Positions 8,179-15,962 of a stretch of DNA of 64,000 nt are shown in pieces. The position numbers and the translations under genes are program-made. Origin of the DNA: Burkholderia arboris (lineage in GTDB: Bacteria; Pseudomonadota; Gammaproteobacteria; Burkholderiales; Burkholderiaceae); NCBI RefSeq assembly GCF_902499125.1, contig NZ_CABVPX010000009.1:1-64000 (forward strand). Direction: 5' to 3'. Position 1 is the first letter of the stretch. Each line of letters starts with the position of its first letter. A model generated the notes under the pieces. It saw only the letters and a list, made by a program, of their open reading frames with translations, was not told the origin of the DNA and searched no databases.

Positions 8179-9420
8179 ATGAGCAACATCTACATCGCCG
8201 GCATCGCGATGACCGTGTTCGGCCGGCACCTCGACCGCAGTCTCGACGATCTGGCGCGGGAAGCGCTGCAGCGCGCGTTGCGGGACGCCGGCTGCCATGC
8301 CGATGCGATCCGCGCCGCGTTCTACGCGGGCATCACCAACGGCGCGTTGCAGGGGCAGCTGTCGATTCCCGGTCAGGTCATATTCAGCAAGATCGGCCTC
8401 GAAGGCATTCCGGTGTTCAACGTCGAGAATGCGTGCGCATCCGGCAGCACGGCCGTGCACCTCGCGGTGCGGGAGCTGCAGTCGGGCGCATGCGACGTCG
8501 CGCTCGCACTCGGCGTGGAAAAGATGAACGTCGCGGACAAGGCGAAGTCGTTCGCGCTGTTCGAGGCCGGCTGGGACGTGTCGCGTGTCGACGAGAATTT
8601 CGCGACGCTCGCGCGGCTCGGCGAAGGCATCGAGCCACCGCCCGGATCGGAATCCGATCGCCCGTACAGCCGCTTCATGAAGATCTACGCGGCGATGTGC
8701 CGGCATCACATGCACACGTACGGCACGACGCAGCGGCAGATTGCCGCCGTGTCGGCGAAGAATCACGGGCATTCGGTGCACAACCCGTATTCGCAGTTCC
8801 GCCAGCCGTTCACGATCGACGAGGTGCTGGCGGCCGCGCCGATCACATACCCGATCACGCTGCCGATGTGCGCGCCGCTGTCGGACGGCGCGGCGGCCGC
8901 GATCCTCTGCACCGAGGAAGGGCTGGAACGCATCGGCGCCGATCGCAACCGCTGCATCCGGATCGCCGCGAGCGTGATCCGCAGCTTCACGCGGCGGCGC
9001 ATCGACGAGCCGCACAAGCACATCGGCCGGCTCGCCGCACAGCAGGCGTACGAGCAGGCCGGCGTGGGGCCGGAAGACATGGATGTGGCCGAAGTGCACG
9101 ACGCGTCGGCGATGGGCGAAATCATCCAGGCCGAGAACCTCGGCTTCGTGCCGCTCGGCGAAGGCGGCCCGGCGGCCGAGCGCGGCGAGTTCACACTCGG
9201 CGGGCGTATCCCGGTCAACACCTCGGGCGGCCTCGAATCGAAGGGTCATCCGCTCGGCGCGACCGGCATCGGGCAGCTGTACGAACTGGTCACGCAGTTG
9301 CGCGGCGAAGCGGGTGCGCGACAGGTGGACGGCGCGCGACATGCGATCCAGGAGAACGGCGGCGGCTTGCAGGGCGTTGAAGAGGCTGCGCTGGCGATTC
9401 ACATTCTGAGCAGGGACTGA
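8179..9420 (+). CDS. SCP2-type thiolase
   Basis: 413 residues of the thiolase superfamily. The nucleophilic cysteine lies in ENACASGSTAVH (Cys about 86), and the histidine loop SKGHPLGATGIGQ is near residue 356. The second catalytic cysteine of classical thiolases, normally in C-x-G-G-G-x-G near the C-terminus, is absent: the position reads ENGGGLQGVEEAAL. Loss of this cysteine is common in the SCP-x/SCP2 thiolase-like branch, where activity may differ from ordinary beta-ketothiolase. It probably performs carbon-carbon bond cleavage or formation on the CoA ester made by the upstream ligase. It is followed 11 bases later by an FAD oxidoreductase gene. Confidence 0.85.
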   Translation: MSNIYIAGIAMTVFGRHLDRSLDDLAREALQRALRDAGCHADAIRAAFYAGITNGALQGQLSIPGQVIFSKIGLEGIPVFNVENACASGSTAVHLAVRELQSGACDVALALGVEKMNVADKAKSFALFEAGWDVSRVDENFATLARLGEGIEPPPGSESDRPYSRFMKIYAAMCRHHMHTYGTTQRQIAAVSAKNHGHSVHNPYSQFRQPFTIDEVLAAAPITYPITLPMCAPLSDGAAAAILCTEEGLERIGADRNRCIRIAASVIRSFTRRRIDEPHKHIGRLAAQQAYEQAGVGPEDMDVAEVHDASAMGEIIQAENLGFVPLGEGGPAAERGEFTLGGRIPVNTSGGLESKGHPLGATGIGQLYELVTQLRGEAGARQVDGARHAIQENGGGLQGVEEAALAIHILSRD

Positions 9421-9431
9421 CGGAGGCGGAC

Positions 9432-10916
9432 ATGGGCAACGCACGTGGAGCGATGGCGCTCGGGCAGGTCGCGCAGGCAGGGCAGACGACGCGACAGGCG
9501 TCGGGCGGGGTCGGCGCGGCGGCGTCGATGCAGGCAGCGGGCGCCGGCGCAGCCGGGCCGCTGGCCCGCTGGGGCGAGGAAATCCGTGCCGATGAGGCGT
9601 TGCAGAAGTATCGTCCGGTCGGCGGATGGATCGACGCGCCCGCGCGTGCACAGCCGCCGCTCGAAGGCGACGTCCGCGCGGACGTGATCGTCGTCGGCGC
9701 GGGTTTTGCCGGCTTGTCCACCGCACTGGAACTGGCCGCGCGCGGCGCGAGCGTCGTCGTGCTCGAGCGCGAGTTCGCGGGGTTCGGCGCGAGCGGGCGC
9801 AACGCCGGCTATCTCGCCGGCGGCCAGGGGCTCGAGTACGACCTGTTTCTCAAGCGGGTCGGCCGCGAACAGGCGCGGCAGATCGTCGGCTTCTACGACG
9901 AAGGCGTCGCGTATGTCGAACGCAAGCTCGCCGAATACGCGATCGATTGCGACTACCGTGCGTCGGGCATCATCCGCGCGGGCGTGCATCCGTCGCAGGA
10001 GAAGCGGCTGCGCGAGGGCATGGCTCTCGGTATCGAACTCGGGTCGCCCGCCCGGTTTCTCGATGGCGCGGCGATGCGCGAGCGCGGCATTCCGCCGGCG
10101 TTCCTGTTCGGCGCGTACGTGCCGGGCGGCGGCACGCTCGATCCCGGCAAGTACGTGGCCGGGTTGCGGCGCGCGGCGCTCGCGACCGGCGTGAAACTCC
10201 ACGAAAACACCGCGCTGCTCGAATTCGAGGAAGGCGACACGGTGCGCGTGCGCACCGCACGCGGCAGCGCGAGTGCGCCGGTGCTGGTGCTCGCGACCAA
10301 CGCGTACACGCCGCAGCTCGGGCTGCTCGGCGACAAGGTGATGCCGCTGCGCGTGTCGGCGCTCGAAACCGAGCCGCTGTCCGATGCGCAGCTCGCGGCA
10401 CTGGGCTGGCCGAACCGGGAGGGCATCGTCACGCCGCACCTGACGATGGAGAGCCACCGCCTGACCGCGCGCAACACGCTGCTGCTGACGACCAAGCGGC
10501 TGCGCTACGTGTATGGCTCGCAGACGCCTAACGTGCCGGACGACGACGCGTATCGCGCGCTCCTGAAGACGCTGCACGCGCGCTTCCCGCAGCTCGGCAA
10601 CGTGCCGGTGCGCGCGTGCTGGAGCGGCTACATCTCGTTCGCGGGCGATGCGTTGCCGGTGGTCGGCGCGGCCGGTGCGCACAAGAACGTGTATTACACG
10701 GCCGGCTGCTCGGGGCACGGCGTGGGCACGCAGTCGCTGGTCGGGCGCCTGCTGGCCGAGCGGATCGCGGGCGGGCAGTCGCCGCTGCTCGACGCGCTGG
10801 CGCACAAGACACCGTCGGTGCCGCCGGAGCCACTGCGATGGTGTGCGGTCAATGCGATGCTCGGCGTCGCGAACCTGCTCGACGAACGCGTGAACCGCAA
10901 GGTGCGGCCGATGTAG
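9432..10916 (+). CDS. DAO-family FAD-dependent oxidoreductase
   Basis: 494 residues. A poorly conserved N-terminal segment of about 80 residues is followed by the FAD Rossmann motif VIVVGAGFAGLSTALELAARGA (split here around residues 86-107) and FGASGRNAGYLAGG, characteristic of the DadA/glycine-oxidase/PuuB group. The C-terminal FAD motif YTAGCSGHGVGTQS lies near residue 420. These enzymes oxidise the C-N bond of amino acids or amines. The true start may be further in, since the first 40 residues are low-complexity Ala/Gly/Gln; ATG 9432 has GGAGG seven bases upstream and is kept. It is the last gene of the unit started at 5427. Pairing an amine-oxidising enzyme with acyl-CoA enzymes suggests a nitrogen-containing substrate. 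Confidence 0.82.
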   Translation: MGNARGAMALGQVAQAGQTTRQASGGVGAAASMQAAGAGAAGPLARWGEEIRADEALQKYRPVGGWIDAPARAQPPLEGDVRADVIVVGAGFAGLSTALELAARGASVVVLEREFAGFGASGRNAGYLAGGQGLEYDLFLKRVGREQARQIVGFYDEGVAYVERKLAEYAIDCDYRASGIIRAGVHPSQEKRLREGMALGIELGSPARFLDGAAMRERGIPPAFLFGAYVPGGGTLDPGKYVAGLRRAALATGVKLHENTALLEFEEGDTVRVRTARGSASAPVLVLATNAYTPQLGLLGDKVMPLRVSALETEPLSDAQLAALGWPNREGIVTPHLTMESHRLTARNTLLLTTKRLRYVYGSQTPNVPDDDAYRALLKTLHARFPQLGNVPVRACWSGYISFAGDALPVVGAAGAHKNVYYTAGCSGHGVGTQSLVGRLLAERIAGGQSPLLDALAHKTPSVPPEPLRWCAVNAMLGVANLLDERVNRKVRPM

Positions 10917-11019
10917 CGGCACCGGCGATCGTCGCGACGCGGAACACGTGCATCCGGTGGGCCGTCCGGCAGAGGGGCGGCTCGATGGAAAATGAAGCTC
11001 GCATCGGGTATAGTCGTTT

Positions 11020-11042
11020 GCGCTCCGTAAGGGACGGAGCGC
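11020..11042 (+). promoter_or_regulatory. Perfect 9-bp inverted repeat before TetR gene
   Basis: GCGCTCCGT (11020-11028), spacer AAGGG, ACGGAGCGC (11034-11042). It lies 41 bases before the TetR start codon with no T-run after it. It may be an autoregulatory operator or a 5' UTR hairpin; a weak TATAGT lies just upstream at 11009-11014. Confidence 0.45.
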
Positions 11043-11083
11043 TCATTCGACGAAGCCGAAACGCCACCTTCACGACGAACACG

Positions 11084-11764
11084 ATGACAGTGTCCAACGA
11101 ACCGCGCAGCAGCAAGAAGCGGCGCACTTCGACTGCCACCCCGGCCGCTGCGGGCAACCCGGACGGTTTGCGCGCGCAGGGCCTGCGCACGCGCAACACG
11201 ATCATTCGCGTTGCGCGCAAGTTGCTGCTGGACGGCGGCCCGCTCGAATTCTCGCAGCGCGCGGTCGCGGCCGCCGCGGGCATCAGCGTCAGCAATCTGC
11301 AGTACTACTTCCCGACGCGGATCGCCGTGCTGCGTGCCGTCATCGAGCCGGTCATCGAAGCGTATCTCGACGACATGAAGCGCGCGATCAGCAGCGACGC
11401 GTCGCCGCGCGACGTGTTCGAAGAGATCATCGTGCGCTCGATCGCCGATGCGAAGGATACGAAGTACAACGCATTGTTCCGGCACTTCCTGTCGTTCGCG
11501 GCGACCGATACCGAATGCCTGAAGCTGTGCGACGAATGGTATTCGGCGCTTACGCGCGACCTCACGCAGCTGGTGCGTGCGCTCACGCCCGCATTCAGCG
11601 CGGCCGACAGCCGGCATGCGGCCACCATGCTCATCGCGCTGGCCGACGGCCTCGCGATGCAGTACGGCACCATCGGGCGGCACACGCAGGCGCTCGACGC
11701 GTATTTCGCGGCGACGTCGCGCGCGATCGCATTCGGCACGCTGACGGTTCCGGCCGGCAAGTAG
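11084..11764 (+). CDS. TetR/AcrR-family transcriptional regulator
   Basis: 226 residues. The DNA-binding helix-turn-helix is at about residues 60-85 (SQRAVAAAAGISVSNLQYYF), preceded by LRTRNTIIRVARKLLLDGG, a standard TetR N-terminal helix. The long C-terminal part is the ligand-binding and dimer domain. A longer frame opens upstream at 10616 but overlaps the FAD oxidoreductase gene and is Arg-rich; ATG 11084 is chosen. The gene stands between two catabolic units whose promoters share a GTCAT-N-ATGAC type site (5307-5336 and 11835-11863), so it is the best candidate for their repressor, released by an acyl-CoA or other pathway intermediate. This is inference from position and the repeated site. 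Confidence 0.85.
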   Translation: MTVSNEPRSSKKRRTSTATPAAAGNPDGLRAQGLRTRNTIIRVARKLLLDGGPLEFSQRAVAAAAGISVSNLQYYFPTRIAVLRAVIEPVIEAYLDDMKRAISSDASPRDVFEEIIVRSIADAKDTKYNALFRHFLSFAATDTECLKLCDEWYSALTRDLTQLVRALTPAFSAADSRHAATMLIALADGLAMQYGTIGRHTQALDAYFAATSRAIAFGTLTVPAGK

Positions 11765-11797
11765 TCGCGCGATCCGCACAGCCGCGACGCGGGAAGA

Positions 11798-11824
11798 GAC
11801 AGGGGAATACCCTGTCTTTTTTTT
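11798..11824 (+). terminator. Rho-independent terminator after TetR gene
   Basis: GACAGGG (11798-11804), loop GAATA, CCCTGTC (11810-11816), then eight T (11817-11824). It is the clearest intrinsic terminator in the window. Confidence 0.85.
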
Positions 11825-11834
11825 GCTTCCTGTG

Positions 11835-11863
11835 TTTGTCATGATGACCTATGTTTGGTATGT
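11835..11863 (+). promoter_or_regulatory. Promoter/operator block B, copy of block A
   Basis: Begins TTTGTCATGATGACCTATG and continues TTTGGTATGT; it includes the perfect inverted repeat GTCAT-G-ATGAC (11838-11848). It matches 5307-5336 at all but a few positions, and the match extends upstream through the GGGAATACCCTG terminator core. It lies about 75 bases before the acyl-CoA dehydrogenase start. Confidence 0.65.
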
Positions 11864-11936
11864 ATTACTAGATGTGGGATGGCCGGGCAGGTCCGCTGCC
11901 GGGTCGACATGATTCGAGTCCAGGAGGAGAACGGAG

Positions 11937-13226
11937 ATGATTCGTCTGAACAAGTCTGCGGCGCTGCCCGTGGTCGGCATGACCGGCTTCGAGACGCCGC
12001 TGAGCGAAGAGGAAAGCGCAATCCAGCACACGGTTCACCGCTTTGCGCGAGACGTGCTGCGACCGATCGGCCGCGAGCTCGACCGGATGACGGCGGAGGA
12101 CGTGATCGCGCCCGGCTCGCCATACTGGGCCGCGATCGTCGAGAGCGCGAAGCTCGGGCTCGATCCGCAGCTGATCGCGCAGTTTCCGCCGGACACCGCG
12201 GTGCGCATCGAGTCGCTGATCGGCGAGGAACTCGGCTGGGGCGATTCGGGCCTTGCCGTATCGATCGGCGCGGCGACGATGCCGTTGATGATGGCGCATA
12301 CGGTCGGCAATCCCGAACTGGTCGAGATGTGCGCGGGCAAGGTCGGCTGCTGGATGAACACGCAGCCCGATCGCGGGTCGGACGCGGCGATCCTGTATCG
12401 GCAGGAACTCGGCGCACACGGCAGGCAGCCGGTCGGCAACCTGACCGCGAAGGTGGGCGCCGACGAGATCGTGATCAACGGGCAAAGCTCGGCGTGGATC
12501 TCGAACGGCTCGGTTGCGCAGGTCGCGCTTGCATACATGGCGGCCGACTATGGTGACGGGTTCTACGGCGAAGGCGAGCGCAGCGCGTTCACGAACGGCA
12601 TCGCGATGATCCTGCCGCTCGACCTGCCGGGCGTGTCGCGCGGCAAGCCGCTCGACAAGATCGGCCAGCGTTCGCTGCCGCAGGGCGAGATCTATTTCGA
12701 CAACGTGAAGGTGCCGAAGCGCTTCGCGGTCGCGCTGAAGGACGACTATCTCGGCAACCTCGCATCGACATGGTCGTATGCGGGCACGCACATGTGCCAG
12801 GTGTTCGTCGGTGCCGCACGCGCCGCGTTCGAACTGGCGCTCGCCTACTGCCACGAGCGCAAACAGGGCGGCGCGCTGCTGATGGATCACCAGATGACGC
12901 ACCTGCGCATCGGCGAGATGCTGCGCCGGCTCGAGATGGCGCGTGCGATCGCGCGCCGCAGCCTCGCGTTCTCGCGGATGTCGCCGCAGAGCCATCCGTA
13001 TGCGACCGCGCAGGCGAAGGTGAGCGTGACCGAGGAGGCGATGAAGATCACGCACGAGGCGTTCCAGCTGTTCGGCGGCAATGGCACCACGCGCGAATTC
13101 CCGATCGAGAAGCTGTTCCGCGACGTGCGCTCGGCGTTGATCGAGGATGGCGAGAACACCATTCTCACGTCGCGCCTAGGCGTGCTGGCCGGGCAGCTTT
13201 ATCAGAACGGGTGGGCGCGCGAGTAA
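11937..13226 (+). CDS. Acyl-CoA dehydrogenase
   Basis: 429 residues of the acyl-CoA dehydrogenase family, introducing an alpha,beta double bond in an acyl-CoA with FAD. The N-terminal helical domain begins after a 25-residue lead (EEESAIQHTVHRFARDVLRPIG). The middle beta domain contains NTQPDRGSDAAIL where most members have T-E-P-x-x-G-S-D, so the Thr-Glu-Pro part is replaced. The C-terminal domain shows GAARAAFELALAYCHERKQGGALLMDHQ and FQLFGGNGTTREFPIEKLFRDVR, the usual FAD and dimer motifs. A strong GGAGGAGAACGGAG precedes ATG. It sits alone behind promoter block B and probably completes the pathway of the 5427-10916 unit. Confidence 0.88.
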   Translation: MIRLNKSAALPVVGMTGFETPLSEEESAIQHTVHRFARDVLRPIGRELDRMTAEDVIAPGSPYWAAIVESAKLGLDPQLIAQFPPDTAVRIESLIGEELGWGDSGLAVSIGAATMPLMMAHTVGNPELVEMCAGKVGCWMNTQPDRGSDAAILYRQELGAHGRQPVGNLTAKVGADEIVINGQSSAWISNGSVAQVALAYMAADYGDGFYGEGERSAFTNGIAMILPLDLPGVSRGKPLDKIGQRSLPQGEIYFDNVKVPKRFAVALKDDYLGNLASTWSYAGTHMCQVFVGAARAAFELALAYCHERKQGGALLMDHQMTHLRIGEMLRRLEMARAIARRSLAFSRMSPQSHPYATAQAKVSVTEEAMKITHEAFQLFGGNGTTREFPIEKLFRDVRSALIEDGENTILTSRLGVLAGQLYQNGWARE

Positions 13227-13272
13227 GCGGCACCGGGCGCCCTGCGGTCGCGTCCCGGCAGAACGCCGCCCG

Positions 13273-13746
13273 GTGTGCGGCACGCACCGTCAGTGCCCGA
13301 CTTCCTTTCAGTGCGGAATGCCGGCGAGGACACCGTGGCCGCCGGGAATGAACACGGCGATATACGGCGAATCGGCGCCGAGATGTGGTCGAGCACGTCG
13401 TTCAGCGTGCTCGTCGCAGCGCCGGCGTATCTCGCCCGCCACGGTCGCCGCGCCCGCCGAGCAGGCCGCCGCGTCGTCGGCCGCGTCGCCGCGTGCGGCG
13501 AAGAAAGCCGACCGCGCGGCCGACCGCGCGTTCGCGAAGAAGGTGCGCCAGGCGATCGTGAAGGCGCCCGGCATCGGCAATGCGCAGCTCACCGTGTTCG
13601 CGAAGGCGAAGACGGGCGACGTGACGCTGGCCGGGCCGATCACCGACGAATCGCAGGACCGGGTCGCGGTGGACGCGGCCCGTCAGGTGCCGGGCGTGAC
13701 GTCGGTGAAGAGCAAATTCCAGCTGCGGCTGGAGGGCGGCCAGTAA
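13273..13746 (+). CDS. BON-domain protein, probably N-terminally truncated
   Basis: Only the last 80-90 residues look like protein: KADRAADRAFAKKVRQAI, then TVFAKAKTGDVTLAGPI and a final VPGVTSVKSKFQL, one BON domain, a module of periplasmic osmotic-stress or membrane-binding proteins. The paralogue at 26055 has a signal peptide, a short linker and then the BON domain; here the signal peptide is missing and the upstream codons (to about 13440) run antisense through an hchA-like remnant. A deletion that removed the divergent promoter region and both 5' ends would explain this. The GTG start at 13273 is only the longest open frame; ATG 13318 or 13348 would also be possible. The protein is probably not exported and may not be made. 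Confidence 0.4.
   Translation: MCGTHRQCPTSFQCGMPARTPWPPGMNTAIYGESAPRCGRARRSACSSQRRRISPATVAAPAEQAAASSAASPRAAKKADRAADRAFAKKVRQAIVKAPGIGNAQLTVFAKAKTGDVTLAGPITDESQDRVAVDAARQVPGVTSVKSKFQLRLEGGQ
13295..13420 (-). pseudogene. Remnant of hchA/DJ-1-type gene, frameshifted and truncated at both ends
   Basis: Read on the minus strand, about 40 codons match the nucleophile-elbow region of the Hsp31/HchA branch of DJ-1/PfpI proteins: TLNDVLDHISAP in one frame, then ADSPYIAVFIPGGHGVLAGIPH in the next (the family pattern is ...DSxYAAVFxPGGHGxLxGLPxS). A frameshift separates the two pieces, and a stop replaces the residue after GIPH, followed by KEVG. Nothing resembling the start or the end of the gene remains. 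It overlaps the non-BON part of the plus-strand ORF 13273-13746. Confidence 0.5.
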
Positions 13747-13828
13747 CGGGTTGCGTGTGCCGCCCCCTGGCAACGATGGCGGCACCATGACGACCCGGGG
13801 CCCGGGGGCACGATCGCGTCGTCGTGCG

Positions 13829-13984
13829 TCAGAGGTGCCCCAGCAGCACCAGCACGACGACGATGACGACGATCAGCCCGACCGAGCCCGATGGCCAGTA
13901 GCCCCAGCTTCGGCTGTGCGGCCATGAAGGAAATGCGCCGATCAGCAGCAAAATCAGGATGACGATGAGGATCGTACCGAGCAT
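13829..13984 (-). CDS. DUF3309 small hydrophobic membrane protein
   Basis: 51 residues starting MLGTILIVILILLLIGAFPS and ending VLVLLGHL. Two membrane helices are separated by the polar loop WPHSRSWGYWPSGS, the hallmark of the DUF3309 family of tiny membrane proteins common in Burkholderiales. GGGAGGG lies 6-12 bases before ATG (start at 13984). It is monocistronic and convergent with the BON ORF. The function of the family is unknown; a stress-related membrane role is often assumed. Confidence 0.8.
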   Translation of the reverse strand: MLGTILIVILILLLIGAFPSWPHSRSWGYWPSGSVGLIVVIVVVLVLLGHL

Positions 13985-14079
13985 TGCACCCTCCCGGAAT
14001 GGGTTGACGTGACGGTGCGTGATGCCGCAATCCGCGTGCCCGCGGGCATTGGGCCCGGCTGGGAATGGCGCGGAGCGGG

Positions 14080-14091
14080 CATGAATTCATG
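14080..14091. promoter_or_regulatory. 12-bp perfect palindrome CATGAATTCATG
   Basis: A self-complementary 12-mer in the AT-richer intergenic stretch 13985-14177, between the divergent DUF3309 and histidine phosphatase genes. It could be a regulator site; no partner copy was found in the window. Confidence 0.25.
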
Positions 14092-14177
14092 TAGTGAATA
14101 CCTGCTGATTCAGAAAATAAATTTCAAAAATGCTTCCCTGCTGGCTATGCTGAATCCTTCACTCAGGCGGGCATGCG

Positions 14178-14852
14178 ATGGCTGAACTCTTTCTGGTACG
14201 GCACGGGCAGGCATCATTCGGCACCGACGACTACGACCGGCTTTCCCCGGGCGGCGAGCAGCAGGGTGTCTGGCTCGGCGAATACTTCGCGTGGCAGGGC
14301 CTTGAATTCGACCGCGTGATCTGCGGCACGATGAACCGCCATGCGCAGACGGTCGACGCGATTCTGCGCGGAATGGGCCGCGAAGGCGTGCCGGTCGACC
14401 GTCACCCCGGCCTGAACGAATACGACTTCCACGGGTTGTTCGCAGCGGCCGCCCACGACTATCCGGAGATCGCACGGCTTGCCGCCGGGTCGATGAAGGA
14501 GCACTTCCGTGCGCTCCGGCAGGTGCTGCAGCTGTGGACCGAGGACAAGCTCGGCGACGCCGCCCCCGAAACCTGGTCGCATTTCCAGCAGCGCGTGGGC
14601 GACGCCCGCGCCGCGATCCGCCACGGCGGCGGCCAGCGCGTGCTCGCGGTGAGTTCCGGCGGCCCGATCGCGGTCACCGTTCAGCAGGTGCTCGCGGCGC
14701 CGCCGTCGAGCGCGATCGCGCTGAACCTGCAGATCCGCAACAGCAGTCTTTCGCAGTTTTTCTTCAACGCCGATGCGTTCCACCTCGCGTCGTTCAACGG
14801 CATCCCGCATCTGGAGGATCCCGAACGGCACGCGCTGAGAACCTACGGCTGA
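14178..14852 (+). CDS. Histidine phosphatase-superfamily protein
   Basis: 224 residues. The N-terminal LFLVRHGQASFG carries the Arg-His-Gly catalytic motif (His about 9) of phosphoglycerate-mutase-like phosphatases; further motifs are CGTMNRHAQTVDAIL with the second Arg (about residue 55) and a late SSGGPIAVT in place of the usual histidine-containing S-H-G-G. The second catalytic histidine is thus not obvious in its normal place. The reaction is probably phosphate-monoester hydrolysis with unknown substrate. It begins a run of five same-strand genes (phosphatase, APH-type kinase, two SDRs, acyl-CoA dehydrogenase) with short gaps, a set that in other beta- and gammaproteobacteria accompanies acyl-CoA dehydrogenase systems. 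Confidence 0.82.
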   Translation: MAELFLVRHGQASFGTDDYDRLSPGGEQQGVWLGEYFAWQGLEFDRVICGTMNRHAQTVDAILRGMGREGVPVDRHPGLNEYDFHGLFAAAAHDYPEIARLAAGSMKEHFRALRQVLQLWTEDKLGDAAPETWSHFQQRVGDARAAIRHGGGQRVLAVSSGGPIAVTVQQVLAAPPSSAIALNLQIRNSSLSQFFFNADAFHLASFNGIPHLEDPERHALRTYG

Positions 14853-14871
14853 CCCACGAACGATCGCGACG

Positions 14872-15903
14872 ATGACGAACCCTTCCCAGCAACTCGACGT
14901 AGCCCGCCTCACGCACTATCTGGAAACGCACGTGCCGGGCTTCGAAGGCCCGGTCGACACGGAGAAGTTTGCCGGCGGCCAGTCGAATCCGACTTTCCTG
15001 CTGAACGCGAAGAGCGGCCGCTACGTGCTGCGCCGCCAGCCGCCGGGCGAACTGCTGAAATCCGCGCACGCGGTCGACCGCGAATTCCGCGTGCTGAGCG
15101 CGCTGTCGGGCACCGCGGTGCCGGTCGCGCGCCCGTATCACCTGTGCGAAGACCGCGACGTGATCGGCAGCCTGTTCTACGTGATGAGCTTCGAGGACGG
15201 CCGGATCTTCTGGGATCCCGCGCTGCCGGAACTGCCGAAGGCCGATCGCGCGACGTGCTACGACGCGCTGCTGCAGACGATGGCCGCGCTGCACGACGTC
15301 GATGTCGATGCGGTGGGACTTGCCGACTACGGCCGCCCCGGCAACTACTTCGAGCGCCAGATCGGCGTGTGGACGAAGCAGTATCGCGCGGCGGAAACCG
15401 GACGCCTCGACGCGATGGAGACGCTGATCGACTGGCTGCCGAAAGCCTGCCCCGAGGATACGGGCCGGCCGGCGCTGGTGCACGGCGATTTCCGGATCGA
15501 CAACCTGATGTTCGCGCGCGACGGCTATCGCGTGCAGGCCGTGCTCGACTGGGAACTGTCGACGCTCGGCAACCCGCTCGCCGATCTCGCGTACTTCTGC
15601 ATGTGCCTGCGGCTGCCGTCCGGCGGGCAGGTGCGCGGGCTCGCGGGCCAGGATCGCGCGGCGCTCGGCATCCCGGACGAAGCGGCGATCGTCGCGCGCT
15701 ATTGCGAACTGCGCGGCATCGAGCCGATCCGCGACTGGCACTTCTACCTTGCATTCAGTTTCTTCCGGCTCGCCGCGATCGCGCAGGGCGTGAAAGCGCG
15801 CGCGCTGCAGGGCAACGCATCGAGCGAGCAGGCGCTGCGCGTCGGCGAGATGGCCGGCCGGCTGGCCGAACTGGCCGTCGGCGTGATCGACGCGCATCGC
15901 TGA
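14872..15903 (+). CDS. APH-family phosphotransferase (ACAD10/11 N-domain-like)
   Basis: 343 residues of the aminoglycoside-phosphotransferase fold. GGQSNPTFLL is the nucleotide loop (about 35-44); the Brenner-type catalytic motif LVHGDFRIDNLMF (about 202) and the metal motif LDWELSTLGNPLADLAYF (about 223) are intact. This subfamily equals the kinase domain found fused to acyl-CoA dehydrogenase in animal ACAD10/ACAD11, which acts on 4-hydroxyacyl-CoA; here the kinase is a separate protein encoded close to an acyl-CoA dehydrogenase and a histidine phosphatase. A role in 4-hydroxy acid catabolism is therefore a reasonable inference, with antibiotic resistance unlikely. Confidence 0.85.
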   Translation: MTNPSQQLDVARLTHYLETHVPGFEGPVDTEKFAGGQSNPTFLLNAKSGRYVLRRQPPGELLKSAHAVDREFRVLSALSGTAVPVARPYHLCEDRDVIGSLFYVMSFEDGRIFWDPALPELPKADRATCYDALLQTMAALHDVDVDAVGLADYGRPGNYFERQIGVWTKQYRAAETGRLDAMETLIDWLPKACPEDTGRPALVHGDFRIDNLMFARDGYRVQAVLDWELSTLGNPLADLAYFCMCLRLPSGGQVRGLAGQDRAALGIPDEAAIVARYCELRGIEPIRDWHFYLAFSFFRLAAIAQGVKARALQGNASSEQALRVGEMAGRLAELAVGVIDAHR

Positions 15904-15962
15904 TATCGCCTGGGTCGCCGGGCGGCGACTCGACAATCCAAGCAATGGAGGAGCACAGCAAC

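Noticed and set aside
5340-8189. Open minus-strand frame of 949 codons
   Set aside because: Antisense to the reductase and acyl-CoA ligase; composition typical of shadow frames.
14872-15903. Aminoglycoside resistance kinase
   Set aside because: Fold is right, but the subfamily and neighbours (acyl-CoA dehydrogenase, SDRs) point to acyl metabolism.
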